Notes: generated from the letters alone by a model not told the origin. A stretch of 39,264 bases of DNA from an uncultured Lachnospiraceae bacterium (GCA_946552115.1 CAMNRH010000026.1:1-39264), one strand, 5' to 3'; numbered from the stretch's first letter, positions 1-8,265 are shown. Translations and numbers: made by a program.

Positions 1-1
1 A

Positions 2-46
2 AGACAAAAGTGGTGCTGGAGATTAACTCCAACACCGGCTTTGTCT
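2..46. repeat. Imperfect hairpin at the left edge
   Basis: Inner arms 12-21 and 27-36 pair with one mismatch around a 5-base loop. Outer arms (2-10 and 39-46) pair AGACAAAG with CTTTGTCT with one bulge. It could be the terminator of a gene left of the window or part of the repeat cluster that follows. No T-run follows on the plus strand. What lies to the left is unknown. Confidence 0.4.
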
Positions 47-54
47 ACAGTCTG

Positions 55-120
55 AGGGATAAATGCAATTGGGGACGGAGCTTTTTTAAAAAAGCTCCGT
101 CCCCAATTGCATTTATCCCT
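55..120. repeat. GGGGACGG palindrome, copy 1
   Basis: A perfect 66-base palindrome with arms 55-87 and 88-120. Its core at 71-104 is built on GGGGACGGAGC and its complement. It is the first of five related palindromes in the window (others near 26862, 29256, 30352 and 36918). It begins 5 bases beyond the stop codon of the minus-strand DUF2508 gene, so it can fold in that transcript's 3' end. This copy has GAGC where the other four have GGGG next to the T-run. The right flank reads CCCTGTCCCTATTTGAC, which recurs in altered form beside copies 2 and 3. Confidence 0.85.
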
Positions 121-124
121 GTCC

Positions 125-364
125 CTATTTGACGGGTTTCATCTGTCTGAGAAGAAATTCGTACTTTTTCCATGCCGCGTTTCCCTCGTAAATATAAGCA
201 TCGATTAAATCTGGGTCGCTGGCGTTCCGGAAATTGGTGTAAGCGACTTCAATTTCCCGGCGTGCCTGCGCGATTTCGTCGAAAATGGTGTTGCGGTCAG
301 GCTCAAAGGACAGACGCCTGTAAATATCCTCTTCAGCATTTTTCCCCCGGGCAAATAATTTCAT
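125..364 (-). CDS. DUF2508 family protein (YaaL-like)
   Basis: A 79-residue soluble, charged protein. The C-terminal part has the DUF2508/YaaL pattern: an A..EI..A..NF helix, then DPDLIDAYIYE, then NAAWKKYEFLLR. The function of this family is unknown. In Bacillus the homologue yaaL lies between recR and bofA, and here a bofA-like gene is about 1.1 kb away on the other strand. I start it at the internal Met (base 364) because GGAGGTGG sits 5 bases upstream. The longer open frame back to 436 overlaps the glutaminase stop and has no ribosome site. It lies 64 bases downstream of glsA and is probably co-transcribed with it. A palindromic repeat follows its stop codon. Confidence 0.75.
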   Translation of the reverse strand: MKLFARGKNAEEDIYRRLSFEPDRNTIFDEIAQARREIEVAYTNFRNASDPDLIDAYIYEGNAAWKKYEFLLRQMKPVK

Positions 365-428
365 AATCCACCTCCATATATGGATAATTCCATTTCTTTC
401 TATGTAGTATGTACAATTTATATGAATA

Positions 429-1340
429 TTAAGCAAACATATGTAAGTTAAGCTCTTTTGAAAGGCTTTTTAAAATATACCGTCCGGCGATGCTGTTGCC
501 TTTGCCATCCAGTGCCGGCCCGAAGATGCCGATTCCCATTTTTTTGTCTACGACGGAGAGGATGCCTCCGCCGACGCCGCTTTTGGACGGTATCCCTACA
601 TGTACCGCAAATTCGCCGGATCCGTCGTACATGCCGCAGGTCAGCATGATGGTTTTTACAACTCTTACGATTTCTTTATCTAAAAGTTTTTCGCCGGTTT
701 TCGGATGGATACCTCCCTGAGCCAGTACCAGACCGAAATTGGCGAGACTTTCAGCTGTGACGTTTAAGGAGCACATGCGAACGTAGAAATCAAGGCTTTC
801 CTGTACGCTTCCGCCCGGGATAATTCCCTTGCTTTCTAATAGATAGGCAATTGCTTTATTGCGGGAAATATGGCTCATTTCCGATAGATAGACATCGGCG
901 TTCAACGTAATTTGTTCGTCCATACATAATTTCCGGGTGATTTCCAGCATTTTTTTAAAGCTGATAATCGGAGTAAGATAGCTTGCGATGGCAATCGCTC
1001 CGGAGTTAATCATAGGATTATACGGATAATTGCTGGATAAATCAAGCTTTACAAGTGAATTAAAGGCATCTCCCGATGGCTCCATTCCGACCTTTTCAAA
1101 TACCTTGTAGAAACCGCAGCGCTCCAGCGCGACAGCAAGGGTAATGACTTTGGAAATGCTTTGAATCGTAAAGCGAATATCCGTATCGCCGATGTTTTCT
1201 TTTTTTCCGTCGCTTGTATAAATGCATACGCCAAGCTGATTTTTGTCAACTTGCCCTAATTCCGGGATATAGGAAGCGGTTTCTCCAAACGCGATTTCTT
1301 TCCGGGCTTCTCCCATTGCATGTTCTAAAATTTTTCTCAA
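429..1340 (-). CDS. glsA: Glutaminase (serine-dependent beta-lactamase fold)
   Basis: Hydrolyses L-glutamine to glutamate and ammonia in the cytoplasm. At about 303 residues it matches the usual length of the bacterial GlsA/YbgJ family. Visible motifs are the catalytic S-x-x-K in SISK (about residues 61-64), YIPELGQVDKNQLGVCI near the N-terminus, NPMINSGAIA in the middle, and GVGGGILSVV near the C-terminus. I chose the TTG at 1340 because GGAGG lies 8 bases upstream and the protein then begins like its relatives. The upstream ATG at 1361 has its purine run directly abutting it. It is divergent from bofA and probably heads a two-gene unit with the DUF2508 gene. Family assignment is firm; the start is likely. 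Confidence 0.92.
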   Translation of the reverse strand: MRKILEHAMGEARKEIAFGETASYIPELGQVDKNQLGVCIYTSDGKKENIGDTDIRFTIQSISKVITLAVALERCGFYKVFEKVGMEPSGDAFNSLVKLDLSSNYPYNPMINSGAIAIASYLTPIISFKKMLEITRKLCMDEQITLNADVYLSEMSHISRNKAIAYLLESKGIIPGGSVQESLDFYVRMCSLNVTAESLANFGLVLAQGGIHPKTGEKLLDKEIVRVVKTIMLTCGMYDGSGEFAVHVGIPSKSGVGGGILSVVDKKMGIGIFGPALDGKGNSIAGRYILKSLSKELNLHMFA

Positions 1341-1475
1341 TGTTCTAACCTCCAATAACATTCCCTCTTTTGTCTGATTTTATCATTAATATACGGCGCT
1401 TTCAATGTAGTTTTCGGGAATAAAATATAAAAACCAGGGATATATATAGGTATATGGAAGAAAGAAGGGGACGGT

Positions 1476-1685
1476 ATGCCGGAGAAAAATTCTCATATTG
1501 CAGTTAATTTTTTAGTTCGGGGAATATTGGGGGCAGCTTTGATTTTTTTTGTTAATCAGTTTTTAAATTCTAAGGGTGTCTCTCTAAGCGTGGGGCTGAA
1601 TCCGATTACATTTATTACCTCGGGGGCACTTGGAATGCCGGGGGTTGCGCTTCTATACGGCATTACATTTTATCGGGGGCTGTGA
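1476..1685 (+). CDS. bofA: BofA family pro-sigma-K processing inhibitor
   Basis: A 69-residue protein with two hydrophobic segments: about residues 10-30 (VNFLVRGILGAALIFFVN) and 42-66. Between them is the family hallmark, an LNPITFITSGALGMPGVALLYG stretch corresponding to the BofA LNP.T....G.LG.PG pattern. In Bacillus subtilis BofA is a forespore outer-membrane protein that holds the SpoIVFB protease inactive, delaying sigma-K activation. Many Clostridia keep a BofA homologue. The start is preceded by AAGGGGAC. The gene stands alone on the plus strand, divergent from glsA and convergent with the phosphopantetheinyl transferase 24 bases away. Role inferred from the family. Confidence 0.8.
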   Translation: MPEKNSHIAVNFLVRGILGAALIFFVNQFLNSKGVSLSVGLNPITFITSGALGMPGVALLYGITFYRGL

Positions 1686-1709
1686 GATGAAAAAGAACGA
1701 GGTGTTGAT

Positions 1710-2315
1710 TTACAGCTTCCGATATGCCAGAGTAATGATGTAATCTTTTGGAGCAGGAAGAGATTGGATTTTCCAGAGAGAATATTCCTCCTGAATTTTT
1801 TTGTCTGAAAATGAAGCGCTAAGTCCGAATCCAAGCCCCTTTAAGAAGCTTTCGGTCCTGGTCCAGAGAAAAAAGAAATATTGTCTTTTTTCCTCCTCGT
1901 CGGAAATGCGCTTAAGTTTTTTTATTTCTTCCGGAAGAAATATACGTGCTGCGATTTTATCTATATTTGCTTTTCGGTTTGTATATTCAATGTCAATTCC
2001 GATTGGAGTGTGTGAGGAAAAGGCGAGTACTGCGTATTTGCCGGAGTGTGACAGGTTAAAGTGAAGCGAGGGAGCGTTCCCGGTATGTGAAAGGACGGGT
2101 TTTCCGTGTTTTCCGGTTGTAAAGCTTAAGCGTTCACAAGGGATTCCCGTATAGGAGGACAAGATTCTTCGCAGCTGCATGTGACTGTATTCGCGTATAC
2201 TTTTGTGCAGATTGCCGGAAGCCTCCGACGCAATCGTAAAAACATGGAGCTCTTCTTTTTCCGGTATTTTAAGCGATGGTTTTAAATCGCCCAAATTCAA
2301 TAGTTTTATGTCCAT
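1710..2315 (-). CDS. 4'-phosphopantetheinyl transferase, Sfp/Gsp/HetI type
   Basis: Transfers 4'-phosphopantetheine from CoA to a carrier-protein serine. The 201-residue sequence has the Sfp-superfamily motifs in order: GKHGKPVL, then LHFNLSHSGKYAVLAFS, then the Mg-binding GIDIE, then IFLPEE, then WTRTESFLKGLGFGL, which matches the WxxKEAxxKxxG motif with Thr-Arg-Thr where Lys is common. An Sfp-type enzyme can serve polyketide or peptide synthetases or act as a general AcpS substitute. No carrier protein or synthetase is in the window, so its partner is unknown. The start has GGAGG 6 bases upstream. It is monocistronic and convergent with bofA. Confidence 0.88.
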   Translation of the reverse strand: MDIKLLNLGDLKPSLKIPEKEELHVFTIASEASGNLHKSIREYSHMQLRRILSSYTGIPCERLSFTTGKHGKPVLSHTGNAPSLHFNLSHSGKYAVLAFSSHTPIGIDIEYTNRKANIDKIAARIFLPEEIKKLKRISDEEEKRQYFFFLWTRTESFLKGLGFGLSASFSDKKIQEEYSLWKIQSLPAPKDYIITLAYRKL

Positions 2316-2449
2316 ATCAGTCCTCCGTTTTCAGGAAAATAAGCTGTTAATATTATATACTGAGGAGCGGGGGTTGAAAAGGAAAAAATGATTTTCTTAT
2401 TTGTTTCCTGGATGTTTTGCACAAAGTTTGTCGTTTTTTAAATGAGGTA

Positions 2450-2632
2450 TGGACAAGAAAGAAAAGTGGGGTTATAATCGACCTACAAGTTGTAAAAACG
2501 GCTTGTAACTGATTGTTTTATTCTTAGGCAGATTCATATCAATTCAGGTTATTCTAAGCTATTCAACCATTTCAGGTAAGAATTCAGGAGACATAACTGA
2601 CAAATAGCGGTTAAGAGCAGGAGGGATATTAT
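2450..2632 (+). promoter_or_regulatory. Sigma-A promoter and leader of the Tad operon
   Basis: TGGACA at 2450-2455, a 17-base spacer and a perfect TATAAT at 2473-2478, placing the start near 2485 and giving a leader of about 150 bases. The leader has a small inverted repeat (TACAAG...CTTGTA, about 2483-2506) and three spaced copies of TTCAGG (about 2546, 2573 and 2585). I could not match it to a riboswitch; the c-di-GMP-I conserved blocks are not evident. AGGAGGG lies at 2619-2625 before the GTG start. This fills the roughly 320-base gap between the divergent sfp-type gene and tadZ. Confidence 0.7.
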
Positions 2633-3550
2633 GTGAAAAATAAGAGTCTGGTAGTTTGCGACAGAGAGGAAAGCTATGTATCAGCCTTTGCGCATTATAT
2701 TACGCAGAAAGAGGGGCTGTCCTTTCAAGTACAGACATGTACGGACTTGCCGCATGTATTATCCATACAGGAAAAGGAAAGGATTGACTATCTGTTTATT
2801 TCTTCGGGTTTTTCTCCGGATGACAGAGAGCAGATAAAGGCAGGAAAAATATTTGTCCTTACAGGAGATGACGACAGTACTCTGAGACCGGACGAAACCG
2901 GCGTATATAAATATCAGTCGGGGGAAGAGCTTCTTTCAGAGCTTATCAGACAATGCAGCTTCGGAGAACGGACGGACAATGTTTTCCTGAAAAAAATACG
3001 GAAAAAGCAGATGAAAATCATCGGTGTCTTTTCTCCGGTGCACAGAATTGGAAAAACCACTTATGCACTGCGGCTCGGGCAAAAGCTTTCAGAAAGGGCA
3101 AATGTATTGTATCTGAATCTGGAAACCTACGGAGGAATCGGGGGACATTTTCCGGAAGGAGGGCAGACATTGGCGGATGTTCTCTATTATGCAAGACAGG
3201 AAAAGAGTAATCTGGGACTTATGCTCACTACGATTGTGGGTCATAAGGGAAAGCTTGACTATGTTGCGCCGATCGCGGTATCTGAGGATATAAAGGCCGT
3301 ATCCGGTGAGGAATGGAGAAGCTTGATTGAACAGATTATGGAGCAGAGTATTTATGAGGTGCTGATTCTGGATATGGATGAGGGCCTCCGGGAAATCTAT
3401 CAGGTCTTTTACGCATGCAGCGAGATACACATGCTTACTCTTAAGGATGCTGTATCAGAGTCCAAGCTCCGGCAGTTTGAGGAGGAATTAGGCCTGCTGG
3501 GGCATGAGGAGCTCCGGCGAAAGCTTATCCGCAGGGAGGGCAGAGCATGA
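2633..3550 (+). CDS. tadZ: TadZ/CpaE-like pilus localisation ATPase
   Basis: A 305-residue protein with a receiver-like N-terminal region (about 1-110) and a ParA/MinD-type P-loop ATPase domain. The nucleotide-binding loop GVFSPVHRIGKTT (about 131-143) is a deviant Walker A, and VLILDMDE (about 243-250) resembles Walker B. TadZ proteins position the Tad secretion machine at the cell pole or membrane. It starts with GTG after AGGAGGGATAT. The ATG two bases upstream is out of frame and is followed at once by TGA. It is the first gene of the Tad operon and overlaps tadA by 4 bases (ATGA), implying translational coupling. Confidence 0.82.
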   Translation: MKNKSLVVCDREESYVSAFAHYITQKEGLSFQVQTCTDLPHVLSIQEKERIDYLFISSGFSPDDREQIKAGKIFVLTGDDDSTLRPDETGVYKYQSGEELLSELIRQCSFGERTDNVFLKKIRKKQMKIIGVFSPVHRIGKTTYALRLGQKLSERANVLYLNLETYGGIGGHFPEGGQTLADVLYYARQEKSNLGLMLTTIVGHKGKLDYVAPIAVSEDIKAVSGEEWRSLIEQIMEQSIYEVLILDMDEGLREIYQVFYACSEIHMLTLKDAVSESKLRQFEEELGLLGHEELRRKLIRREGRA

Positions 3551-4779
3551 TTCAGGCGGAACAGCTTCACGCCAGAATTTTAGAAGAATTGGATATGTCC
3601 CGGGAAACCGATGATGAAGAGCTTACCAGACTGATTCATCGTGTATTAAATGAAGCGCAGGAGCAGGAATATATTCCGCTTGCGAGGCGGTCTGAGCTTG
3701 GCCGGGAATTGTTTAACGCGTTTCGCAAGCTTAATCTTCTTCAGGAATTTCTGGAGGATGAGGAGATTACGGAAATTATGATTAACGGGACGCAGAATAT
3801 TTTTTTAGAAAAAAACGGACGGCTGTATTCGACACGAAAGCGGTTTGCGTCAGAGGAAAAGCTGGAGGACGTAATACAGCAGATTGTGTCAGGCTCCAAC
3901 CGTATTGTCAATGAAGCCTCTCCGATTGTGGACGCCAGACTTTCAGACGGCTCGAGAGTGAATGTGGTTTTGTTTCCTGTCGCACTGAACGGACCGATTG
4001 TAACCATCCGGAAATTTCCGAAAGAAGCGATAACGATGGAGCAGCTTATTTTATGGCGTTCAGTCAGCGAGGAAGCGGCGGGATTTCTGGCTCAGCTTGT
4101 AGAAGCGGGATATAATATTTTTATCAGCGGAGGAACGGGATCCGGAAAGACAACATTTTTAAATGCCTTGTCGCAGTTTATTCCGAAAGATGAAAGAATT
4201 ATTACAATTGAAGATAATGCAGAGCTTCGGATTTTAGATGTTCCCAATCTGGTTACACTGGAGGCAAGAAATGCGAATACAGAAGGGAGCGGAGGGATAT
4301 CAATCAGGGAGTTGATCAGGACCGCACTGCGCATGAGGCCGGATAGGATTATTGTGGGCGAGGTGCGCGGCGAGGAGGCGATTGATATGCTGCAGGCATT
4401 GAATACAGGCCATGACGGAAGCTTAAGTACCGGACATGCCAACAGTCCCGGGGACATGCTGAGCCGTCTGGAAACAATGGTCCTTATGGGAATGGATATT
4501 CCGCTGCCTGCAATCCGGAGACAGATTGCGTCGGGAATTGATATTCTTGTGCATTTAGGGCGGCAGAGAGATAAATCCAGAAAGGTGCTGGAGATAACAG
4601 AGGTGTTGGAATATACGGACGGCGAGATCAGACTGAATCCTCTCTATATTTACGAAGAGGAGGGTGAGAGAAATGGAACAATTGAAGGCAGCTGGAAAAA
4701 GCTTCATGGACTCGCACATAAGGAAAAGCTACTGGCAGCAGGATATAATGAAGAGGGAGCGGGCTCTGATGATTCTTAA
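3547..4779 (+). CDS. tadA: Tad pilus assembly ATPase TadA (CpaF)
   Basis: Hexameric secretion ATPase that powers Flp pilus assembly on the cytoplasmic face. The 410 residues show the full type II/IV secretion ATPase set: Walker A GGTGSGKTT (about 195-203), an Asp box IIIEDN-like ITIEDNAEL (about 219-227), Walker B region RIIVGEVRGEEA (about 267-278) and His box GHDGSLSTGHANS (about 288-300). The N-terminal domain carries EEITEIMINGTQNI. The C-terminal roughly 35 residues run past the usual end and overlap the start of tadB in another frame. That tail is poorly conserved in character and may only be the price of the overlap. Confidence 0.95.
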   Translation: MIQAEQLHARILEELDMSRETDDEELTRLIHRVLNEAQEQEYIPLARRSELGRELFNAFRKLNLLQEFLEDEEITEIMINGTQNIFLEKNGRLYSTRKRFASEEKLEDVIQQIVSGSNRIVNEASPIVDARLSDGSRVNVVLFPVALNGPIVTIRKFPKEAITMEQLILWRSVSEEAAGFLAQLVEAGYNIFISGGTGSGKTTFLNALSQFIPKDERIITIEDNAELRILDVPNLVTLEARNANTEGSGGISIRELIRTALRMRPDRIIVGEVRGEEAIDMLQALNTGHDGSLSTGHANSPGDMLSRLETMVLMGMDIPLPAIRRQIASGIDILVHLGRQRDKSRKVLEITEVLEYTDGEIRLNPLYIYEEEGERNGTIEGSWKKLHGLAHKEKLLAAGYNEEGAGSDDS

Positions 4780-5461
4780 AGCGTCGCTTGTAACGGGAAT
4801 AACGGCGTGGCTTTATTATCGCTCGGCATGGGCCGTGCCGTTTCTTACACCTGTGTGGGTGTGGTATTACAGAAATCTTGAAAGGGAATGCGTCCGAAAG
4901 AAAAAGCAGCAGTTTCTGATACAGTTTAAGGAGCTGATACAGACCGTTTCCTCGGCGCTTAATACAGGATATTCAATTGAAAATGCTATCAGGGAATGCC
5001 AAAAGGAGTTAAGGCTTCTTTATTCGGAGAAAGAGCCTGTATCAAGAGAGCTTATGATACTGGTGCGGGAGCTTCGTATGCAGATTCCGGTTGAGCAGGT
5101 AATAGAAGAGATGTCAGAGCGGGTAGGCCTTGAGGATGTAGAGAGCTTTTCGGCAGTTTTTGTTACAGCGAAACGAAGCGGGGGCGATATGATTGCAATT
5201 ATGAAAAATACGGCGGGACAGATTGGGGATAAAATTGACGTCCGGCGGGAAATTCAGACGATACTGGCGGCAAAGCGGTATGAGTTTAAGGTTATGGCGG
5301 GAGTTCCTTATGCGATCATATCCTATATGTCCTTAAGCTTTCCGGAGTTTATGAAATGCTTATATGGAAATGTGATTGGAATAGGAGTGATGACGTTATG
5401 TCTTATCGTTTATATGGGCGCGTATTATCTTGGCTCGGTGCTGACAGAAATCGAGGTCTAG
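4673..5461 (+). CDS. tadB: Tad platform protein TadB (T2SSF domain)
   Basis: Inner-membrane platform protein of the Tad machine. About 262 residues, with hydrophobic segments near residues 35-65 and at the C-terminus (AIISYMSLSF and VIGIGVMTLCLIVYMGAYYLGSVL), and a cytoplasmic T2SSF domain between them (FKELIQTVSSALNTGYSIENAI ... AKRSGGDM ... IDVRREIQTILAAKRYEFKVM). The ATG at 4673 has GAGGAGG 8-9 bases upstream. A GTG at 4664 would sit on the ribosome site, and an ATG at 4748 has only a weak one. With the chosen start it overlaps tadA by 107 bases. Confidence 0.9.
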   Translation: MEQLKAAGKSFMDSHIRKSYWQQDIMKRERALMILKASLVTGITAWLYYRSAWAVPFLTPVWVWYYRNLERECVRKKKQQFLIQFKELIQTVSSALNTGYSIENAIRECQKELRLLYSEKEPVSRELMILVRELRMQIPVEQVIEEMSERVGLEDVESFSAVFVTAKRSGGDMIAIMKNTAGQIGDKIDVRREIQTILAAKRYEFKVMAGVPYAIISYMSLSFPEFMKCLYGNVIGIGVMTLCLIVYMGAYYLGSVLTEIEV

Positions 5462-6666
5462 CGGCCGTATTGGCTGTTCTTATGGGAATTATGGGGATTA
5501 TCGTGCTCGCTGTGGATTACCATGCTTCGAAGACAGAGCTTACAGAGGGACTCCTGCGGAAAACCTACGGTGAGGGAGATACGATAGCGGAGCTTAAGGT
5601 GTCGGCGGATGACAGGAAAGCGTCGGAGAGCATAGAGGTATCAGTATCAGAAAGAGCCTATACGGAAGAGGAAATACAGGATGTATTTGATAAAAGCATC
5701 CGTAAGATGGAAAAGTGGATTCTTGGAAGGAATGAAAAGCCGGATCGGGTGGAGGAGGATTTGAAACTGATTACAGAGATTCCGGGAGAGCCGATAGACG
5801 TATCATGGGAGCTTGACCGCTATGACGTTATGAATATTTACGGAGAATTAAATGAGGAAGGGCTTGACGAAAGCGGAACGCCGGTGACGCTTCGGGCAGT
5901 TCTTACTTACCGGGAAAGAGAGGCGTCGCAGGCTCTTTATGAGTGTACGGTTATGCTGTATCCGAAAGTATATACGGCGAAGGAGGCATTTGTAAAAGAA
6001 ATACAGAAAAAAATTGAAGAAAGGGATGAGGAGACAAGAAGCAAGGCCGTGCTTAAGCTTCCGGAAAATGTGTCCGGGAAAGCTGTGCATTTTTATCCCG
6101 TGATGGAAACAAGGGGCGGCGTGCTGCTTGCAATGGCTGCGCTTATTCCGGTACTGATTATTGCGCTTAAAAAGCAGAACATGGAAAAGGCCAAAGAGGA
6201 AAAGCGCAGACAGATGCGTCTGGATTATCCGGAGATTGTAAGTAAGCTCACACTTTTACTGGGCGCGGGGATGACCGTTAAAAGAGCATGGAGAAAAATT
6301 GCGGAGGATGCCCGCAAAAAGGAAAAGAGCTACGTACGTTTCGCGTATGAGGAGATGCGCTATACCTGCCGGGAGATGGAAAGCGGCGTAATGGAATCGG
6401 AAAGCTATGAGCGTTTTGGAAAGCGATGCGGCCTGCAGGAATATATCAGGCTTGGGGCGCTTTTATCTCAAAATCTTCGAAAAGGGACTAAGGGCTTGAG
6501 CCAGCTTCTTCGGATGGAATCTACGCAGGCCTTTGAGGAGCGGAAAGCACTTGCAAAAAGAACCGGAGAGGAGGCGGGGACAAAGCTTCTTATGCCGATG
6601 TTCCTTATGCTTGGAGAGGTATTGATTATCGTAATTGTACCTGCATTTCTTTCGATACAAATATAA
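5398..6666 (+). CDS. tadC: Tad platform protein TadC with a large extracytoplasmic insert
   Basis: About 422 residues. A first membrane segment (about 21-38) is followed by roughly 200 polar, acidic residues (about 41-238), a second membrane segment (GVLLAMAALIPVLIIAL, about 241-257), a T2SSF-like domain (YPEIVSKLTLLLGAGMTVKRAW ... QNLRKGTKGLSQLLRMES) and a final membrane helix (MFLMLGEVLIIVIVPAFLSIQI). The final two-thirds fit TadC. The long insert between the first two helices is absent from classical TadC. By the positive-inside rule it probably faces outside, but I recognise no domain in it. The ATG at 5398 follows GGAGTGATGACGTT; an upstream in-frame ATG at 5356 lacks a site. It overlaps tadB by 64 bases. 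Confidence 0.82.
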   Translation: MSYRLYGRVLSWLGADRNRGLAAVLAVLMGIMGIIVLAVDYHASKTELTEGLLRKTYGEGDTIAELKVSADDRKASESIEVSVSERAYTEEEIQDVFDKSIRKMEKWILGRNEKPDRVEEDLKLITEIPGEPIDVSWELDRYDVMNIYGELNEEGLDESGTPVTLRAVLTYREREASQALYECTVMLYPKVYTAKEAFVKEIQKKIEERDEETRSKAVLKLPENVSGKAVHFYPVMETRGGVLLAMAALIPVLIIALKKQNMEKAKEEKRRQMRLDYPEIVSKLTLLLGAGMTVKRAWRKIAEDARKKEKSYVRFAYEEMRYTCREMESGVMESESYERFGKRCGLQEYIRLGALLSQNLRKGTKGLSQLLRMESTQAFEERKALAKRTGEEAGTKLLMPMFLMLGEVLIIVIVPAFLSIQI

Positions 6667-6699
6667 ACATGAAAAAGCAGTAGAATAGGAGGGATATGT

Positions 6700-6885
6700 T
6701 TGCGGAAAATACAGTGGATAAAAAGAGTGAAACATATTTTAAAGGAGGACAGTGGAATCGGAGTCGTGGAAATCATATTAATATTGGTGGTTCTGATAGG
6801 TCTTGTTATTATCTTTAAGTCGCAGCTTACAAGTCTGGTACAGTCTATTTTTCAGAAGATTACAAGTGAAAGTGCAGGAATATAA
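6700..6885 (+). CDS. flp: Flp1-like type IVb pilin
   Basis: A 61-residue major pilin candidate. It has a short basic leader, then DSG/IGVVE with the prepilin peptidase cut expected after Gly19 and Glu at mature position 5, followed by a strongly hydrophobic helix (IILILVVLIGLVIIF) and a short tail. This is the Flp1/PF16982-type arrangement typical of Clostridia Tad loci. It starts with TTG because AGGAGG lies 7 bases upstream. The ATG four bases earlier is in another frame and gives no pilin. It lies 33 bases after tadC. Confidence 0.88.
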   Translation: MRKIQWIKRVKHILKEDSGIGVVEIILILVVLIGLVIIFKSQLTSLVQSIFQKITSESAGI

Positions 6886-6898
6886 AGAAAATCCGGAA

Positions 6899-8263
6899 AT
6901 GAAGAAAGGCGGGGTAACGGCTTATCTGAGCCTGATATTTATTCTGCTGGTTACATTCATATTTTCCATGCTTGAGAGTGCGTCTATTCAAAATGCGAAA
7001 AATTACCGGAGAGCGGATATGAATCGTACCGTGGAATGCCTGTTTGCCGAATACCAGAAAGAGCTGTTGGAAGAATATGATATTTTTAGCTTAGAAGGAA
7101 GCTATGAGACGGGAGACTATGACGAACAGAGGCTTTTTGACAGGCTGGAATATTATGGGGCCGGAGGTATGGGACAGAGTATTCGGAGAATCCAATTTCT
7201 CACGGATGATGGGGGACGGGCATTTTATGTTCAGGCAGCGGCGTATATGGAGCATAAATACGGAATTGACCGTGCGGAAGATTATCTTGGGAAGACGGAT
7301 GTGTGGCGGCAGCAGGAGGAGAAAATAGAGGAATATGAAGTGACCGAGCAGGAAAGTGAAAAAGAGCTGGAAAGTTTGCTTGAGCAAAATGAGGGAGCGC
7401 TTCCGGCGGAAGAGAATCCGATTTCTCATGTAAACTCGTTGAAAGCCGCGCCCCTTCTAACATTAGTGATGCCGGAGGGAATGCGTCTGTCGGGGAAAGG
7501 GATTTCGCTTTCAGATGCGGTATCCCATAGAGAATTGAATAAAGGCTATGGAAATTTTCCAGAGATGGAAAGGACATCGGAGGCATTATCGGCGCTGTTT
7601 TTCGGGGAGTATGTGCTGGAGCATTTTCAGACGGCGTCTGACAGAGCGGGGGAAGGAGCGCTGGATTATCAGGCGGAATATATATTAGAAGGGAAAGACA
7701 GCGATAAGGACAATCTGGAAGCAGTGGCGAGGAAGCTTCTGCTGCTTAGACTGGTACCGAATTATCTTTATCTCCAGTCAGACAGCAGCCGCAAGGCGGA
7801 GGCGGAAGCTCTTGCGATGACACTTTGCGCATTGCTTGCGGTACCGGCTATTACGGAAGCGGCGGCGCAGGCAATTTTATTTGCATGGGCCTATGGAGAA
7901 TCTGTAGTAGACATACGGGTGCTGCTTGAGGGGAAACGGGTGCCGCTTACGAAGACGAAAGAAAGCTGGCAGCTTCAGCTGTCTTCGCTTTTAAAGCTTG
8001 GGACGTCAGAGGATAAAAACAGTGGAGCTGATACGGAGGGCGGACTTTCGTATAAAGAATATCTGCGTATACTTTTATTTTTAGGAAAAAAAGAAAAAGC
8101 GGGAATGCGGGCGCTGGATTTAATAGAGCAGAATTTAAGGACAGAACACGGGCAGACATATTTTCGTGCAGATTTCTGTATAAACAAAGTGGATTTTTTA
8201 AGTACATGTTCATTGCGCAGAGGTGTGACGTATCGTTTTCCGGTTTGTTTTGGCTATAACTGA
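6899..8263 (+). CDS. DUF5702-type Tad-associated membrane protein
   Basis: About 454 residues. A single N-terminal membrane helix (TAYLSLIFILLVTFIFSMLESA) is preceded by MKKGGV, resembling a TadG/pseudopilin leader without the Glu at +5. A long, mostly helical, acidic extracytoplasmic region with many Glu-rich segments follows. It fits the DUF5702 family found in Clostridia Tad loci, whose function is undefined; a minor pilin or anchoring role is inferred from position. The start is uncertain: ATG 6899 gives a clean protein but its ribosome site is weak. In-frame codons extend upstream into the flp gene, so translation may be coupled to flp. The C-terminus ends about 85 bases before the next gene, just before a long inverted repeat. 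Confidence 0.7.
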   Translation: MKKGGVTAYLSLIFILLVTFIFSMLESASIQNAKNYRRADMNRTVECLFAEYQKELLEEYDIFSLEGSYETGDYDEQRLFDRLEYYGAGGMGQSIRRIQFLTDDGGRAFYVQAAAYMEHKYGIDRAEDYLGKTDVWRQQEEKIEEYEVTEQESEKELESLLEQNEGALPAEENPISHVNSLKAAPLLTLVMPEGMRLSGKGISLSDAVSHRELNKGYGNFPEMERTSEALSALFFGEYVLEHFQTASDRAGEGALDYQAEYILEGKDSDKDNLEAVARKLLLLRLVPNYLYLQSDSSRKAEAEALAMTLCALLAVPAITEAAAQAILFAWAYGESVVDIRVLLEGKRVPLTKTKESWQLQLSSLLKLGTSEDKNSGADTEGGLSYKEYLRILLFLGKKEKAGMRALDLIEQNLRTEHGQTYFRADFCINKVDFLSTCSLRRGVTYRFPVCFGYN

Positions 8264-8265
8264 AG

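Noticed and set aside
1-132. Plus-strand open frame entering from the left edge and stopping at about 130-132
   Set aside because: It runs straight through a hairpin and a perfect palindrome and shows no family features, so it is probably non-coding. It could only be judged with sequence to the left.
2631-2636. ATG-TGA minimal start-stop just before tadZ
   Set aside because: It overlaps the GTG that starts tadZ and is likely a by-product of the ATGTGA spelling; one codon is not evidence of a leader peptide.
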